The translations under genes were made by a program, and so were the position numbers. A stretch of DNA of 64,000 nucleotides from Photobacterium profundum SS9 (GTDB taxonomy: Bacteria > Pseudomonadota > Gammaproteobacteria > Enterobacterales > Vibrionaceae), in assembly GCF_000196255.1 (NCBI RefSeq), contig NC_006370.1, positions 1,682,886 to 1,746,885 of the forward strand, given 5' to 3'. Every line of letters begins with the position of its first letter. Within the stretch, counting starts at the first letter, position 1. Below the pieces are notes generated by a model. It saw nothing but the letters and a program-made list of their open reading frames with translations, searched no databases and was not told the origin of the DNA. Shown here piece by piece: positions 27,356-36,543 of this stretch.

Positions 27356-27457
27356 TTACTCTTGATTCTTTTTCATTGCAATGGCGATGCAGTATGCTGC
27401 GCCACCCCATGTGATCCCAAAACCAAACAGCATCATTATAATTGCACCTGTAGTCAT
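27356..27457 (-). CDS. metS: MetS, 33-aa small subunit of the methionine/alanine importer
   Basis: Reads MTTGAIIMMLFGFGITWGGA followed by AYCIAIAMKKNQE and a stop: one membrane helix plus a short basic tail. This is the pattern of the methionine/alanine import small-subunit family found directly after NSS transporter genes. AGGAGG lies eight bases before the ATG, inside the end of metP, and the gap to metP is two bases. In Corynebacterium the small subunit is required for transport by MetP (known of the family). Confidence 0.85.
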   Translation of the reverse strand: MTTGAIIMMLFGFGITWGGAAYCIAIAMKKNQE

Positions 27458-27459
27458 AA

Positions 27460-28941
27460 TTAACCCTCCTGTTGGCTTGGTGATTTAGATGTTACGTTGA
27501 TGATAACCGCGACAACAAACATTGCAGCAACCAAACCCCAACCTAGCATCAGCAGGTCAGACATTTCATAACCACCGTAACCTTCGTTGAATGTTTTCCA
27601 AAGATTCGTTGCAAGAATTACCGCAAGCATTATTGGGCTGATGAAGCGGATACAAATTTCGAACCACTTACCAATGCTAAAGTCAGAAAGATCATTGGCG
27701 TAATCGCGAATATCTGAAATCTTAAGCAACCAACCGATAACGATAAGTTCAACTAGACAGCTTGCAAGTAGTGCAACGTTGTTAATGAAGTAATCAACTA
27801 GGTCAAGTAGCAGTAGACCGCCATTCGTTGCAAATGCCATTGATACGGCAAAACCTACACCACAAACAACAGAAGCTGCTTTCTTACGTGACCAGTTCAA
27901 CTTGTCTATAACGGCTGACGTTACGGCTTCAATGATTGAGATATGTGAACTCAAACCTGCAACAACAAGAGCCAAGAAGAATAGTGGTCCAAGAATATAC
28001 GGTGCTGGTAGTAGGTTAATAGCCGCAGGAATAGTAACAAACGCTAAACCTACACCTGCTGTTACAACTTCCGTAATTGGTTTCGCTTGGTCTTGAGCCA
28101 TATAGCCCAATACTGCGAAAATAAGCACACCAGAAGTAATAGAGAAACCACAGTTAATCAGTACAGTCATGAATGCGTTGTTATTAATGTCAGATTTCTC
28201 TGGCAAGTAACTTGAGTAAGCAATCATGATGGCAAAACCGACACTCAATGTGAAGAATATCTGTCCATAAGCTGCTGACCAAACTGTAGGGTCTGTGATC
28301 TTGCTAAAGTCTGGTTCGAATAGGTAGTTAATACCGTCTAGTGCACCAGGTAGGAAAACAACCCGTGTAATTAAGCCTATAACCATAAGGAATAGAAGAG
28401 GCATCATTATTTTACTTGCGCGTTCGATACCACCTTTAATACCAGTAAAGATTGCCGCAAAAGTAATACCCCAAGCTAATACCATTGGTAGAACAATGTG
28501 CATTTGCAAATTGCCTAGCTTACTTGGTGAATTTTCACCTAGCTGTAGGTATTCACTAAAGAAGAAGGCATTAGTATCTGTACCCCAACTTTGTGTGAAC
28601 GAGTACCCTAAATATGAAATTGCCCAACCGATAATTGCGACATAATAAACAGCAATGACCGCAGCAATAAATACTTGGAACCAACCAAGCCACTCAAGTT
28701 TTACACCTAGCTTAGAAAAAGCACGAGGTGCAGCACCACGAAGTTTATGACCTAAAGTGAATTCCATAATCATAAATGGAATACCGGCTGAAATCATGGC
28801 GAAAAGGTAAGGAATAAAAAATGCGCCGCCGCCATTCTCGTAAGCCATGTATGGGAATCGCCAAATGTTACCTAGGCCAATGGCTGAACCAACCGCTGCC
28901 AAGATAAAACCGGGACGAGAGCCCCATTGTTCTCGCTTCAT
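27460..28941 (-). CDS. metP: MetP-like sodium:neurotransmitter-symporter-family amino-acid transporter
   Basis: A 493-residue NSS-family transporter with about 12 helices. The helix 1 signature GFILAAVGSAIGLGNIWRFP contains the sodium and substrate site and NIWRFPY. The start is ATG 28941 with AAGGAG six bases upstream rather than the ATG at 28947, which touches that site. Partnered with a 33-residue MetS two bases downstream, it likely imports methionine, alanine or related neutral amino acids with sodium. The inner-membrane location is clear; the substrate is inferred from the partner. Confidence 0.9.
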   Translation of the reverse strand: MKREQWGSRPGFILAAVGSAIGLGNIWRFPYMAYENGGGAFFIPYLFAMISAGIPFMIMEFTLGHKLRGAAPRAFSKLGVKLEWLGWFQVFIAAVIAVYYVAIIGWAISYLGYSFTQSWGTDTNAFFFSEYLQLGENSPSKLGNLQMHIVLPMVLAWGITFAAIFTGIKGGIERASKIMMPLLFLMVIGLITRVVFLPGALDGINYLFEPDFSKITDPTVWSAAYGQIFFTLSVGFAIMIAYSSYLPEKSDINNNAFMTVLINCGFSITSGVLIFAVLGYMAQDQAKPITEVVTAGVGLAFVTIPAAINLLPAPYILGPLFFLALVVAGLSSHISIIEAVTSAVIDKLNWSRKKAASVVCGVGFAVSMAFATNGGLLLLDLVDYFINNVALLASCLVELIVIGWLLKISDIRDYANDLSDFSIGKWFEICIRFISPIMLAVILATNLWKTFNEGYGGYEMSDLLMLGWGLVAAMFVVAVIINVTSKSPSQQEG

Positions 28942-29331
28942 AAACATCTCCTTATGTACTGCTAATCACTATGAAACTAAATATTCTTAGAGATTTATTC
29001 TCTAAATCAGAATCCTAAGTCGTGACATCTGGTTTGATAAGCCACGCTGATGAGTTGAGATTAACCAGAGATAATATGTAAATCAATAGAGTGCGCCTTT
29101 GTTAACAATCTTACCCAAAGGTGTTAACGTTTGGTTTTTTACTCTAATGATTGTTGAATAGGGCGGTTGGCGGGTTGATAATTGAAGTTAATCACTGGGT
29201 ATTATCTATCTTGCAGTGTTTTATTTTATTTTCTAATAGTTGTAAAAATGACTGCAAAATAAGCGAAAACTAGCAGGTAGGGGCTGATTTGCAAAATATC
29301 AGCCATATTACATAACTTTTAACCCTGCCTT
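28942..29331. other. Intergenic region between metP and a barrel protein gene
   Basis: No gene is seen. GGCTGAT/ATCAGCC at 29282-29304 forms a hairpin past the end of the barrel gene but has no T-run. TTAACA boxes near 29101-29130 (GTTAACAATC...GGTGTTAACG) form an imperfect inverted repeat that could be part of the metPS promoter region. Confidence 0.35.
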
Positions 29332-29931
29332 TTAGAAGGTAAAGCTAAGTCCTAGATTTGTTTGAAATTGACTCAATATTTTTGAATCTACGTGAATTTT
29401 ACAGGTTTCATCACCCGTTGGCAGGGTACAGATTGAAGAGGTATTGCTATCTAAAAAGTTTGCTAACCATCGAGTTTCAAAAACAATTTTTGCATTTTTA
29501 TGCAGTTTGTATTCAGCCCCGCCAAACAGGCCCGCAGAGAATAAAAGACTGTTATCAGACCAGTCTGCATCTAAGAAAGTTCCCCCTAAGCTGGCTCCAA
29601 AGTAGGTATAAATTTTAGGGATTGGTTCGAAGCGGAGAGAGCTTTGAAAATGAAGGTATGTAAAAGAGGTGTCATTTTTAAAATCTTGTGTCTCTGTTTG
29701 TAAGTGGCTAATAAATAAGCCAACTCTTCCTGGGTCAACATCGGTTTCAACAGATAGTGCAAAATGAAGGTCGTTTTCAGGCTGAATATTTATGCCATTT
29801 TCATCCGTTACATCACCAGAGAACGTATAACCAACAAAAGGTGTGATATGTACAGGGTACCCTGCAGCTACTTGGGAAGAAAAAAATGTGATGATAACTA
29901 ACACTAAGGTACTAATCGTTGATGGTTTCAT
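29332..29931 (-). CDS. Small outer-membrane beta-barrel protein
   Basis: A 199-residue protein with a signal peptide (VLVIITFFSSQVAAGYPVHI) and about eight amphipathic strands, for example YPVHITPFVGYTFSGDV, IYTYFGASLGGTFLDADWS and the C-terminal strand FQTNLGLSFTF ending in phenylalanine. That C-terminus is the usual BamA recognition signal. Two cysteines (SSICTLPTGDETCKI) may close an extracellular loop. It resembles OmpA/OmpX-type eight-stranded barrels; no specific family is assigned. Single gene. Confidence 0.65.
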   Translation of the reverse strand: MKPSTISTLVLVIITFFSSQVAAGYPVHITPFVGYTFSGDVTDENGINIQPENDLHFALSVETDVDPGRVGLFISHLQTETQDFKNDTSFTYLHFQSSLRFEPIPKIYTYFGASLGGTFLDADWSDNSLLFSAGLFGGAEYKLHKNAKIVFETRWLANFLDSNTSSICTLPTGDETCKIHVDSKILSQFQTNLGLSFTF

Positions 29932-30076
29932 ACATTTTTCCTATATCCTTTAGAATTGTGGGTTTAATTGTGACAGCTATCTTAAAAACGTGCTTATAAA
30001 TTGATAAGGATCTTGAAGTCACCCTAAACTATAGTTAGTAATATGTTAACTAGTTGGTTCAAAAAGGATGTGGGAT

Positions 30077-30166
30077 ATGGAAGCTGATCTAAAATTTGCA
30101 CTTATTACAACGGGTGTGGTTTTTGCTATTCTGATTGGGTTTGGATTAACCGCAATTGGCGCGTAA
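30077..30166 (+). CDS. ynhF: YnhF-family membrane microprotein (29 aa)
   Basis: ATG 30077 opens 29 codons, MEADLKFALITTGVVFAILI plus a glycine-rich end GFGLTAIGA. It closely follows E. coli YnhF, a 29-residue inner-membrane protein beginning MSTDLKFSLVTT, in length and in the D-L-K-F-x-L-x-T-T start. AAGGATG precedes it. Function of the family is unknown. Located between the barrel gene and the patatin gene. Confidence 0.85.
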   Translation: MEADLKFALITTGVVFAILIGFGLTAIGA

Positions 30167-30292
30167 CATTGTGCGATAAATATGTAACTTATTAATAATA
30201 ATTAATGTTTTGTGTTTGTCGTTCCGTTTACGTTAAACATGGAATGATATTCTTACTACGATGGGTTCTGGTGAGTTTTTTGTAGAGGGAAT

Positions 30293-31600
30293 ATGTCGAA
30301 TCATCTGCCGTTTAGCTTAAGCTCTATTGATTTACATACTATTAACGAATTTTCGACGCGGATTGCTCAGTCGCGTCGAAAGAAAATTGCTTTAGTTGTT
30401 CAAGGTGGAGGTCAAAGAGGAGTATTCACTGCGGGCGTGTTTGATGCATTTTTGGAAGCTGGTTTTGATCCTTTTGAACTGTATATTGGCACATCTGCTG
30501 GCGCCTTGACGGTATCTTCTTTTCTTAGTCGCCAGCCTAACTACAGTTACAACTTCATTGTTAATTACACGACGAATGATGAATTTTTTAATCTTTATAA
30601 ATACCTTAGCCAACAAAAGCCATTAAATCTTGATTGGGCGTTACAAGCTATTTCACCGGGTGGCGATACTCCTCTTGATTTTCAGCAAGCACGTAAGACA
30701 TTGATTCACCGTAATGCTTATGCATGTGCAACGCGTAAAGATACCCTTCAAGATATTTACCTTCCTATGTATCAAGAAAACTGGCGAGAAGTATTACGTG
30801 CTACTTGTGCCATTCCGGTTCTTTATAATCAGCCAGTGAATATCAATGATCTTGAATGGGTTGACGGTGGTGTTGCTGCTGCTGTACCAGTGAAAGAAGC
30901 GTGGCGGCAAGGGGCCGAGTTAGTTGTTGTGATAAGAACAGAGCCGATTGATGAAGATCTGATACAAACCAGCTCAGACGGTAGTGCTGAAAAGTCACCA
31001 GGTGTATTTGATGATTGGCGAGAAAGAATAGAAGCAACACTTCCGCAGTATATTGAGAAGCTAAGTCTTAATGAACCAATGGATAAAATTAAAAACATAC
31101 ATAGCGATTTAACACAGCGATTTGAATCATGGAAAGAAACCCGCGTTAATAATGAAGACGGTCATTATCGTAATATGAGCGTATTCGATATGATGAATAA
31201 GTTTGACCAACTCAATGATAGGGAAAAGATAAATACGACAAGCAGTGATACAGAAGAGCTTATTAATGAGAGCAAATCACCTTATTGGTCATTGTTTGCT
31301 TCAAATAATATTGAACGGTTTTTATCAATGGCTGGAAAAAGTAAAAGTGCGGAAGTGATGGATATGCTAAGGCGTTACTATTATACCTATAATGATTTAA
31401 ATGCGTTTTTAGTTAATCTTCCTGAAGGTTTAAAAGTCATTCAAATTGCACCTGAAAGTAGCTTAAAAAGTCGCGCACTGCTGAGTAGTGAAGATGATCT
31501 AGAAGTTGATTATCTAGAAGGGAAAGTAATAGGGCGTCAATTTTTAGAACACTTTGCTGATATTTTAAATGAAAAAACAACGTTGAAACGTGATAAATAA
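30293..31600 (+). CDS. Patatin-like phospholipase (YjjU-type)
   Basis: A 435-residue protein. The patatin fold shows the oxyanion loop VVQGGGQRGVFTAGV, the nucleophile serine in YIGTSAGALTVSSFLS and the catalytic aspartate in WVDGGVAAAVPVKEA. The C-terminal part (about 300-435) matches the accessory region found in YjjU-like proteins. Expected to be a cytoplasmic or membrane-associated lipid acyl hydrolase of unknown substrate. It has its own start with GAGGG before it and a strong terminator directly overlapping the stop. No effector or secretion context is seen. Confidence 0.88.
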   Translation: MSNHLPFSLSSIDLHTINEFSTRIAQSRRKKIALVVQGGGQRGVFTAGVFDAFLEAGFDPFELYIGTSAGALTVSSFLSRQPNYSYNFIVNYTTNDEFFNLYKYLSQQKPLNLDWALQAISPGGDTPLDFQQARKTLIHRNAYACATRKDTLQDIYLPMYQENWREVLRATCAIPVLYNQPVNINDLEWVDGGVAAAVPVKEAWRQGAELVVVIRTEPIDEDLIQTSSDGSAEKSPGVFDDWRERIEATLPQYIEKLSLNEPMDKIKNIHSDLTQRFESWKETRVNNEDGHYRNMSVFDMMNKFDQLNDREKINTTSSDTEELINESKSPYWSLFASNNIERFLSMAGKSKSAEVMDMLRRYYYTYNDLNAFLVNLPEGLKVIQIAPESSLKSRALLSSEDDLEVDYLEGKVIGRQFLEHFADILNEKTTLKRDK

Positions 31601-31626
31601 AAACACAGCGAATGCTGTGCTTTTTA
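31598..31626 (+). terminator. Terminator overlapping the patatin stop codon
   Basis: AAAACACAGC / GCTGTGCTTTTT with GAAT loop; begins in the TAA stop. Confidence 0.85.
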
Positions 31627-31688
31627 TTTTAGAGAGGATAAAACAGTAATACTTTATCCTACTCGAATTAATAAATACTTTAGCTGAA

Positions 31689-32594
31689 TTACGAAAGTAC
31701 TTTTTGTAGCCAAGGCCAGCCTTGTTTCTTACGGCTTAGCGTATTTTCCATTGTAAGTACGCCATTGTCTGCGAATGTTTCTAATGTCGCATTCCACTCA
31801 CCTTTAAAGAGCAAGCGTGTCGTACTTGTTGTAATGTCTGTAAGCATAAGGGCTGCCATTGCTAAACCTTCTTCGTCACAACGACGTTGAAGATCTGCGT
31901 TTAGCTCATCAATCATGCTGTCAACTTGTTCAAGTGTTGCTAGCTCAATTTGACCAATAACAACGTTACGGTTATTGAATGGGTATGCCTTAAGATCTTT
32001 TTCAACTAACTCTGAAGCGGTTAGGCCTTCAATGTCAGTTTTTGCGATTAGAAGCTCTTTGATGAACAGATCAAGATCTTCAACACCAGCAAGTGGTGTT
32101 AGCTCTGCAATTGCATCACGATCTTTCTGAGTACATGTTGGAGAGGCAAAACCTACTGTGTCACTTAGAATTGCAGACATCATTAATGTTGCAAGTGGCT
32201 TCGTGATTTCAGTACCTTCCATCTTGAATAGGTTAAACATGATTGTACATGTGCAACCAACAGGCCAAATCCATGCTTCTAATGGATTAACTGTCATCAC
32301 ATCACCCAAACGGTGGTGGTCAACAATACCTACGATTTCAGCTTCTGCAATATCGTCAGGTGCTTGCGCAAGATCGGTGTAGTCTACTAACCATACTTTT
32401 TGACCGGCAACACCAGTACACATTTCTGGCTGCTCAACACCAGCAGTTTTTAGGATGTGCTGAGTTTCACGGTTAAGCTCGCCTTGACGAACGGCTTTTG
32501 CTTCTAAACCACGAGCTTTAAGAAGTGCTTCACCTACAAGAGCTGAACAGATGCTATCACTATCTGGGTTTTTGTGACCTACAACTTGAATCAT
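31689..32594 (-). CDS. ppaC: PpaC, manganese-dependent inorganic pyrophosphatase
   Basis: A 301-residue family II pyrophosphatase of the DHH superfamily. GHKNPDSDSICSAL, VDYTD and the DHH box IVGIVDHHRLGD bind manganese; the C-terminal DHHA2 domain contains the SRKKQ motif (TLSRKKQGWPW) that holds substrate. It hydrolyses pyrophosphate to phosphate in the cytoplasm, pulling biosynthetic reactions forward. I start at ATG 32594, six bases after AGGA; the ATG at 32597 is too close. The longer start at 32699 adds an unrelated tail. Length matches vibrio PpaC. Confidence 0.94.
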   Translation of the reverse strand: MIQVVGHKNPDSDSICSALVGEALLKARGLEAKAVRQGELNRETQHILKTAGVEQPEMCTGVAGQKVWLVDYTDLAQAPDDIAEAEIVGIVDHHRLGDVMTVNPLEAWIWPVGCTCTIMFNLFKMEGTEITKPLATLMMSAILSDTVGFASPTCTQKDRDAIAELTPLAGVEDLDLFIKELLIAKTDIEGLTASELVEKDLKAYPFNNRNVVIGQIELATLEQVDSMIDELNADLQRRCDEEGLAMAALMLTDITTSTTRLLFKGEWNATLETFADNGVLTMENTLSRKKQGWPWLQKVLS

Positions 32595-32754
32595 CATGTT
32601 TCCTTTACTGCGCCGATTACAGCAACAACCTGCTGTAAGACTGAATGGGACTAACTTGGCGGCTTTATTTCTTGAAATGAAGCCCGCGCAAGTGATCAAA
32701 CTCGGGCAATTCTAGAGGTTTTTTACAAAATAACCAATTAAGTTGCGCAATTAA

Positions 32755-32780
32755 AGGTGCGGTTGGTCAAATCCGCACCT
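32755..32780. terminator. Hairpin downstream of the GGGtGRT gene
   Basis: AGGTGCGG / CCGCACCT with a TTGGTCAAAT loop, 64 bases past the GGGtGRT stop. There is no T-run on the minus strand, so this is a weak terminator or part of the ppaC upstream region. Confidence 0.45.
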
Positions 32781-32843
32781 AATTCAGGCTGTCTAAAGAT
32801 GAATTTACTCTTTGATTTTATAACAATTTAAACAAGTATCTGA

Positions 32844-33839
32844 TCATTTTGCTTGTTCTATCGCAACGGCAACGGCAACCGTTGCGCCTACCATTGGATT
32901 GTTCCCCATGCCTATAAGCCCCATCATTTCAACGTGAGCGGGTACAGATGACGAACCTGCGAACTGAGCGTCGGAGTGCATGCGCCCCATAGTGTCTGTC
33001 ATACCGTAAGAAGCAGGACCTGCCGCAACATTATCAGGGTGAAGGGTACGACCTGTACCGCCGCCTGATGCAACAGAGAAATACGCTTGGTTCGCTTCTA
33101 GACGTTCTTTTTTATACGTACCGGCAACAGGGTGCTGGAAACGAGTAGGGTTCGTTGAATTACCCGTAATGGAGATATCAACCTCTTCACGGTGCATAAT
33201 CGCTACACCTTCACGTACATCATCCGCGCCGTAGCAATTAATGTCACCACGTTGGCTTGTTGAGAAGCGACGCTCTGATACTACATCCAATTCACCTGTT
33301 TCGTAGTTGAACTGGGTTTGTACGTAATTAAAGCCATTAATACGGGCAATCATATAAGCAGCATCTTTGCCTAAACCATTAAGTATTACGCGAAGAGGGT
33401 GATGACGTACTTTGTTTGCATTCATTGCTATTTTGATCGCGCCTTCAGCTGCAGCATAAGATTCGTGACCCGCTAAGAAACAAAAGCACTGAGTATCGTT
33501 ATTCAATAAACGTGCGGCTAAACGGCCATGACCTAAACCAACTTGACGTTGATCGGCAACAGAGCCTGGAATGCAGAAGGCTTGCAAGCCTTGACCAATA
33601 TATTCTGCTGCTTCAGCTGCATTTTTAGCGTCTTCTTTTAGTGCGATAGCCGCACCTAATACGTAAGCCCAAGAAGCATTTTCAAATGCGATAGGTTGGG
33701 TTTCTTTTACAATATCGTAAGGGTTAACGTTACGTTCTTTACAATATTCAAGTGCTTCTTCAAATGACGCGAAACCGTATTGTTCAAGTACTGGAGTGAT
33801 TTGGTCGATGCGACGGTCGTAACTTTCAAATAGAGCCAT
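32844..33839 (-). CDS. GGGtGRT protein (paired with an Fe-S scaffold homologue)
   Basis: A 331-residue protein from ATG 33839, containing the family-naming motif SVASGGGTGRTLHPDNVAAG, plus GHGRLAARLL and TGNSTNPTRFQHPVAGTYKK. GGGtGRT proteins are found in anaerobes and some facultative bacteria, nearly always next to an IscU/NifU-like gene, as here (61 bases after it). Function is unproven; a role with iron-sulfur or redox chemistry is inferred from the pairing. The longer start at 34001 would overlap the upstream gene and adds unrelated residues, so I reject it. Confidence 0.85.
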   Translation of the reverse strand: MALFESYDRRIDQITPVLEQYGFASFEEALEYCKERNVNPYDIVKETQPIAFENASWAYVLGAAIALKEDAKNAAEAAEYIGQGLQAFCIPGSVADQRQVGLGHGRLAARLLNNDTQCFCFLAGHESYAAAEGAIKIAMNANKVRHHPLRVILNGLGKDAAYMIARINGFNYVQTQFNYETGELDVVSERRFSTSQRGDINCYGADDVREGVAIMHREEVDISITGNSTNPTRFQHPVAGTYKKERLEANQAYFSVASGGGTGRTLHPDNVAAGPASYGMTDTMGRMHSDAQFAGSSSVPAHVEMMGLIGMGNNPMVGATVAVAVAIEQAK

Positions 33840-33900
33840 GATGGTATCCTCAAAATTCAGCGTAATAGCATGTGATGCGTAAGTCGTGGTATGACAGCGT

Positions 33901-34593
33901 TTATTGGTGACGAGGGTCGATAGTACGAACTGCTTCGTCAAAACGACCATATTGACCACTGGCTTGTTCCATCGCTTCTTCAGCAGATGTTCCTTTGCCA
34001 ATAAACTCCATCATTTTTCCAAGGTTAACGAATGAATAACCAATGATTTCATCGTTGTCATCCAGTGCTAACTTAGTGACATAACCTTCTGCCATTTCCA
34101 TGTAACGAGGGCCTTTTTCACGCGTACCATAGTGAGTACCAATTTGGCTACGTAGTCCTTTACCTAAGTCTTCAAGACCTGCGCCGATTGGTAAGCCATC
34201 AAGTGAGAAAGCCGTTTGCGTACGGCCGTATACGTACTGCAAAAATATTTCACGCATTGCCACGTTTATCGCATCACAGACAAGGTCTGTATTTAAGGCT
34301 TCAAGGATGGTTTTACCGGTAATGATTTCAGATGCCATCGCAGCAGAGTGCGTCATACCAGAGCAACCGATAGTTTCAATTAATGCTTCTTCAATGATGC
34401 CATCTTTAACATTAAGAGTAAGTTTTGCTGCGCCTTGTTGTGGTGCACATGTGCCCACACCGTGGCTAACGCCGGAAATAGCAATCACATCTTTCGGGCT
34501 AACCCAGCGGCCTTCTACAGGAATAGGGGAAGACGCATGTTGTGGTCCGCGAGAGATAGGACACATGTTTTGAACTTCTGCTGAATATTGCAT
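33901..34593 (-). CDS. IscU/NifU-like iron-sulfur scaffold protein
   Basis: A 230-residue protein with the NifU-N/IscU fold: cysteines occur in VSHGVGTCAPQQGAA and LIETIGCSGMTHSAAM, and CDAINVAMREIFLQYVYGRT continues the domain. The C-terminal half (GLRSQIGTHYGTREKGPRYM onwards) is an extension absent from ordinary IscU. It is expected to bind or assemble an Fe-S cluster. It is encoded immediately upstream of the GGGtGRT gene and the two probably act together. The long 5' leader carries structured elements at 34744-34820 and 34910-34948. Confidence 0.85.
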   Translation of the reverse strand: MQYSAEVQNMCPISRGPQHASSPIPVEGRWVSPKDVIAISGVSHGVGTCAPQQGAAKLTLNVKDGIIEEALIETIGCSGMTHSAAMASEIITGKTILEALNTDLVCDAINVAMREIFLQYVYGRTQTAFSLDGLPIGAGLEDLGKGLRSQIGTHYGTREKGPRYMEMAEGYVTKLALDDNDEIIGYSFVNLGKMMEFIGKGTSAEEAMEQASGQYGRFDEAVRTIDPRHQ

Positions 34594-34743
34594 TACTCTG
34601 CCTCATTTGCTGTTCTAGCGTTGTACCGTTCAATTCGTTGTTATTGTGAAATCGCGTCTAATAAAGGCGAACGATTTGAACCGTACAAACTGAATGATTG
34701 TGCTTTAAATAAAGGGCAGAGAACGGTAGAGGATAATTACGAT

Positions 34744-34820
34744 CTAACAACTGCAGCTTTCTATGGATGTAGGGATCCACGAAAAAGCTTCCTCTGGCCA
34801 TTCTATGCCAATGTTGTTAG
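34744..34820 (-). promoter_or_regulatory. Structured RNA or attC-like palindrome in the Fe-S operon leader
   Basis: In the minus-strand sense, CTAACAAC closes with GTTGTTAG (8 bp). Inside are a TGGC/GCCA hairpin and a longer stem AGCTTTT/AGAAAGCT capped by TGGAT/ATCCA. One U.G pair in that stem exists only in the minus-strand RNA, favouring an RNA acting in the operon leader. The outer boxes also match integron consensus sites (GTCTAAC and GTTAGAT), so an attC-like remnant is the alternative. Confidence 0.45.
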
Positions 34821-34909
34821 ACGTCATCATCCTTATTAAGAAGGGTAAACTTCAGTAAGGCAGTTAAAGGAGGAACATCATCTCCCGTCATAATAACAAG
34901 TGGGTTATT

Positions 34910-34948
34910 GTGACTTCGACGCGGTGTATAACCTGCCGATGAAGTCAC
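34910..34948 (-). promoter_or_regulatory. Second hairpin in the Fe-S operon leader
   Basis: GTGACTTC and GAAGTCAC form an 8-bp stem, interleaved with a GGTGTATA/TATACGCC pair. Between this and the first structured element the minus strand has a 24-codon ORF beginning MTGDDVPPLTALLKFTLLNK, which might be a leader peptide. Confidence 0.4.
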
Positions 34949-35207
34949 TATACGCCGTTATCTGAGAGTGTGTTGCGATAAATAATCAAACAAACATTGC
35001 AAATTTGAATGACGCTTAACGAAATTGAATCGGAATCTGCTTGGCATAATAATAACCTTGCATAAGTGTGGTGCCTTTTTGATTCAAGTACGCAAATATT
35101 AAGTGTGTTAGATATTATTAAATGTAAATGCACGCTAGCAATGTACTGGGGGAGTTTGTAATATAACCTTTTGTTATTTAAGTTTACTTTCTTCATGGAG
35201 GAAGCCG

Positions 35208-36500
35208 ATGCAAGCATGTTTTTATGTTGATGATTTGTTTTATCGCCAGCACCAATTTGAATTACCATTGGATTATACCGCTCAAGATGGTGAAACAATC
35301 CGCGTGTTTGCACGAGAGGTTGTCGCGAAAGATAAGCAAGATACTGATTTACCGTGGCTTGTTTACTTGCAAGGTGGCCCTGGTTTCCCAGCTCCGCGTC
35401 CAGATAGCAACAGCGGCTGGTTTAAGCGTGCTTTAAAACAATACCGTATTTTATTGTTGGATCAACGTGGTACGGGATTAAGTACGGTGATCAGCCATCA
35501 AACTTTAGCCTGTAAAACACCGGAACAACAAGTCGCGTACTTGAGCCAATTTCGTGCTGATAATATTGTGCGTGACGCTGAAGCGATTCGCGAGCAGTTG
35601 GGTATTCAACAGTGGGCGTTGTTAGGGCAGAGTTTTGGTGGTTTCTGTGCGTTACATTATTTGTCTTATTATCCGCAGAGTTTGTCTCGTGCTTATCTCA
35701 CGGGTGGTATTCCGTCGATGACGCGTCATGCTGATGATGTGTATCAAGCGACGTATCAACGTGTATTGGATAAAACCCAACAGTTCTTCCATGCGTTTCC
35801 TGCAGCACAAGGTATGTGTAACCGTATTGCCGATTACTTGTTGAATAATGAAGTCATACTGCCTAACGGCCAGCGCTTTACTGTAGAGCAATTCCAATTG
35901 ATTGGTATCAATCTTGGTCGCAGTGGTGGTGCGTTAGCCATGTATTACTTGCTGGAAGATGCCTTTGTTGACGTAAATAGTCAACATGAACTGAGTTACA
36001 GTTTCTTAACCGCGATGTTAGCTGAGCAAGCGTACCTGACCAACCCGATCTATGCCATTTTGCATGAATCGATTTACTGTCAGCAAGATGCATCACAGTG
36101 GTCAGCACACCGTGTTCGTGAACATTATCCGCAATGCAATTATGTTTCTGGTGAAGATTTCTGCTTTACTGGCGAAATGGTATACCCGTGGATGTTCGAA
36201 CAACTCGAAACACTCAAGCCATTAAAAGTTGCGGCGGATTTGCTGGCCGAAAAAGCAGATTGGCCGCAGCTGTATGATGTTGAGCAATTAGCAAAGAATA
36301 CCGTACCAGTTACTGCTGCGGTTTATGTTGAAGATATGTATGTAGAGTTTGATTATTCGCGTGAAACATTGGCTTTAATGCCCAATGCAAAAGCATGGAT
36401 GACGAATGAATATGAACATAATGGTTTACGTGCAGATGGTGAGCGTATTCTCGATAAGCTTATATCTATGGCTGAAGTGATAGAGCAAACACAAAGCTAA
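35208..36500 (+). CDS. Prolyl aminopeptidase (S33 alpha/beta hydrolase)
   Basis: A 430-residue alpha/beta hydrolase. VYLQGGPGFPAPRP is the oxyanion region, LLLDQRGTGLST the strand after it, and WALLGQSFGGFCALHYL holds the nucleophile serine; the acid and histidine are likely in VEDMYVEFDYS and NEYEHNGLRADGE. The large cap domain and length match proline iminopeptidases that release N-terminal proline from peptides in the cytoplasm. GGAGG precedes ATG 35208. It is divergent from the Fe-S operon. Confidence 0.87.
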   Translation: MQACFYVDDLFYRQHQFELPLDYTAQDGETIRVFAREVVAKDKQDTDLPWLVYLQGGPGFPAPRPDSNSGWFKRALKQYRILLLDQRGTGLSTVISHQTLACKTPEQQVAYLSQFRADNIVRDAEAIREQLGIQQWALLGQSFGGFCALHYLSYYPQSLSRAYLTGGIPSMTRHADDVYQATYQRVLDKTQQFFHAFPAAQGMCNRIADYLLNNEVILPNGQRFTVEQFQLIGINLGRSGGALAMYYLLEDAFVDVNSQHELSYSFLTAMLAEQAYLTNPIYAILHESIYCQQDASQWSAHRVREHYPQCNYVSGEDFCFTGEMVYPWMFEQLETLKPLKVAADLLAEKADWPQLYDVEQLAKNTVPVTAAVYVEDMYVEFDYSRETLALMPNAKAWMTNEYEHNGLRADGERILDKLISMAEVIEQTQS

Positions 36501-36543
36501 AACTTAAGTGCGAATTACTCGAAGTTATAAAAATTAAGGTGTA

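Noticed and set aside
34588..34839. 83-aa plus-strand ORF opposite the Fe-S operon leader
   Set aside because: It begins inside the start of the scaffold gene on the other strand, runs through the structured palindrome and has no protein-like family features.
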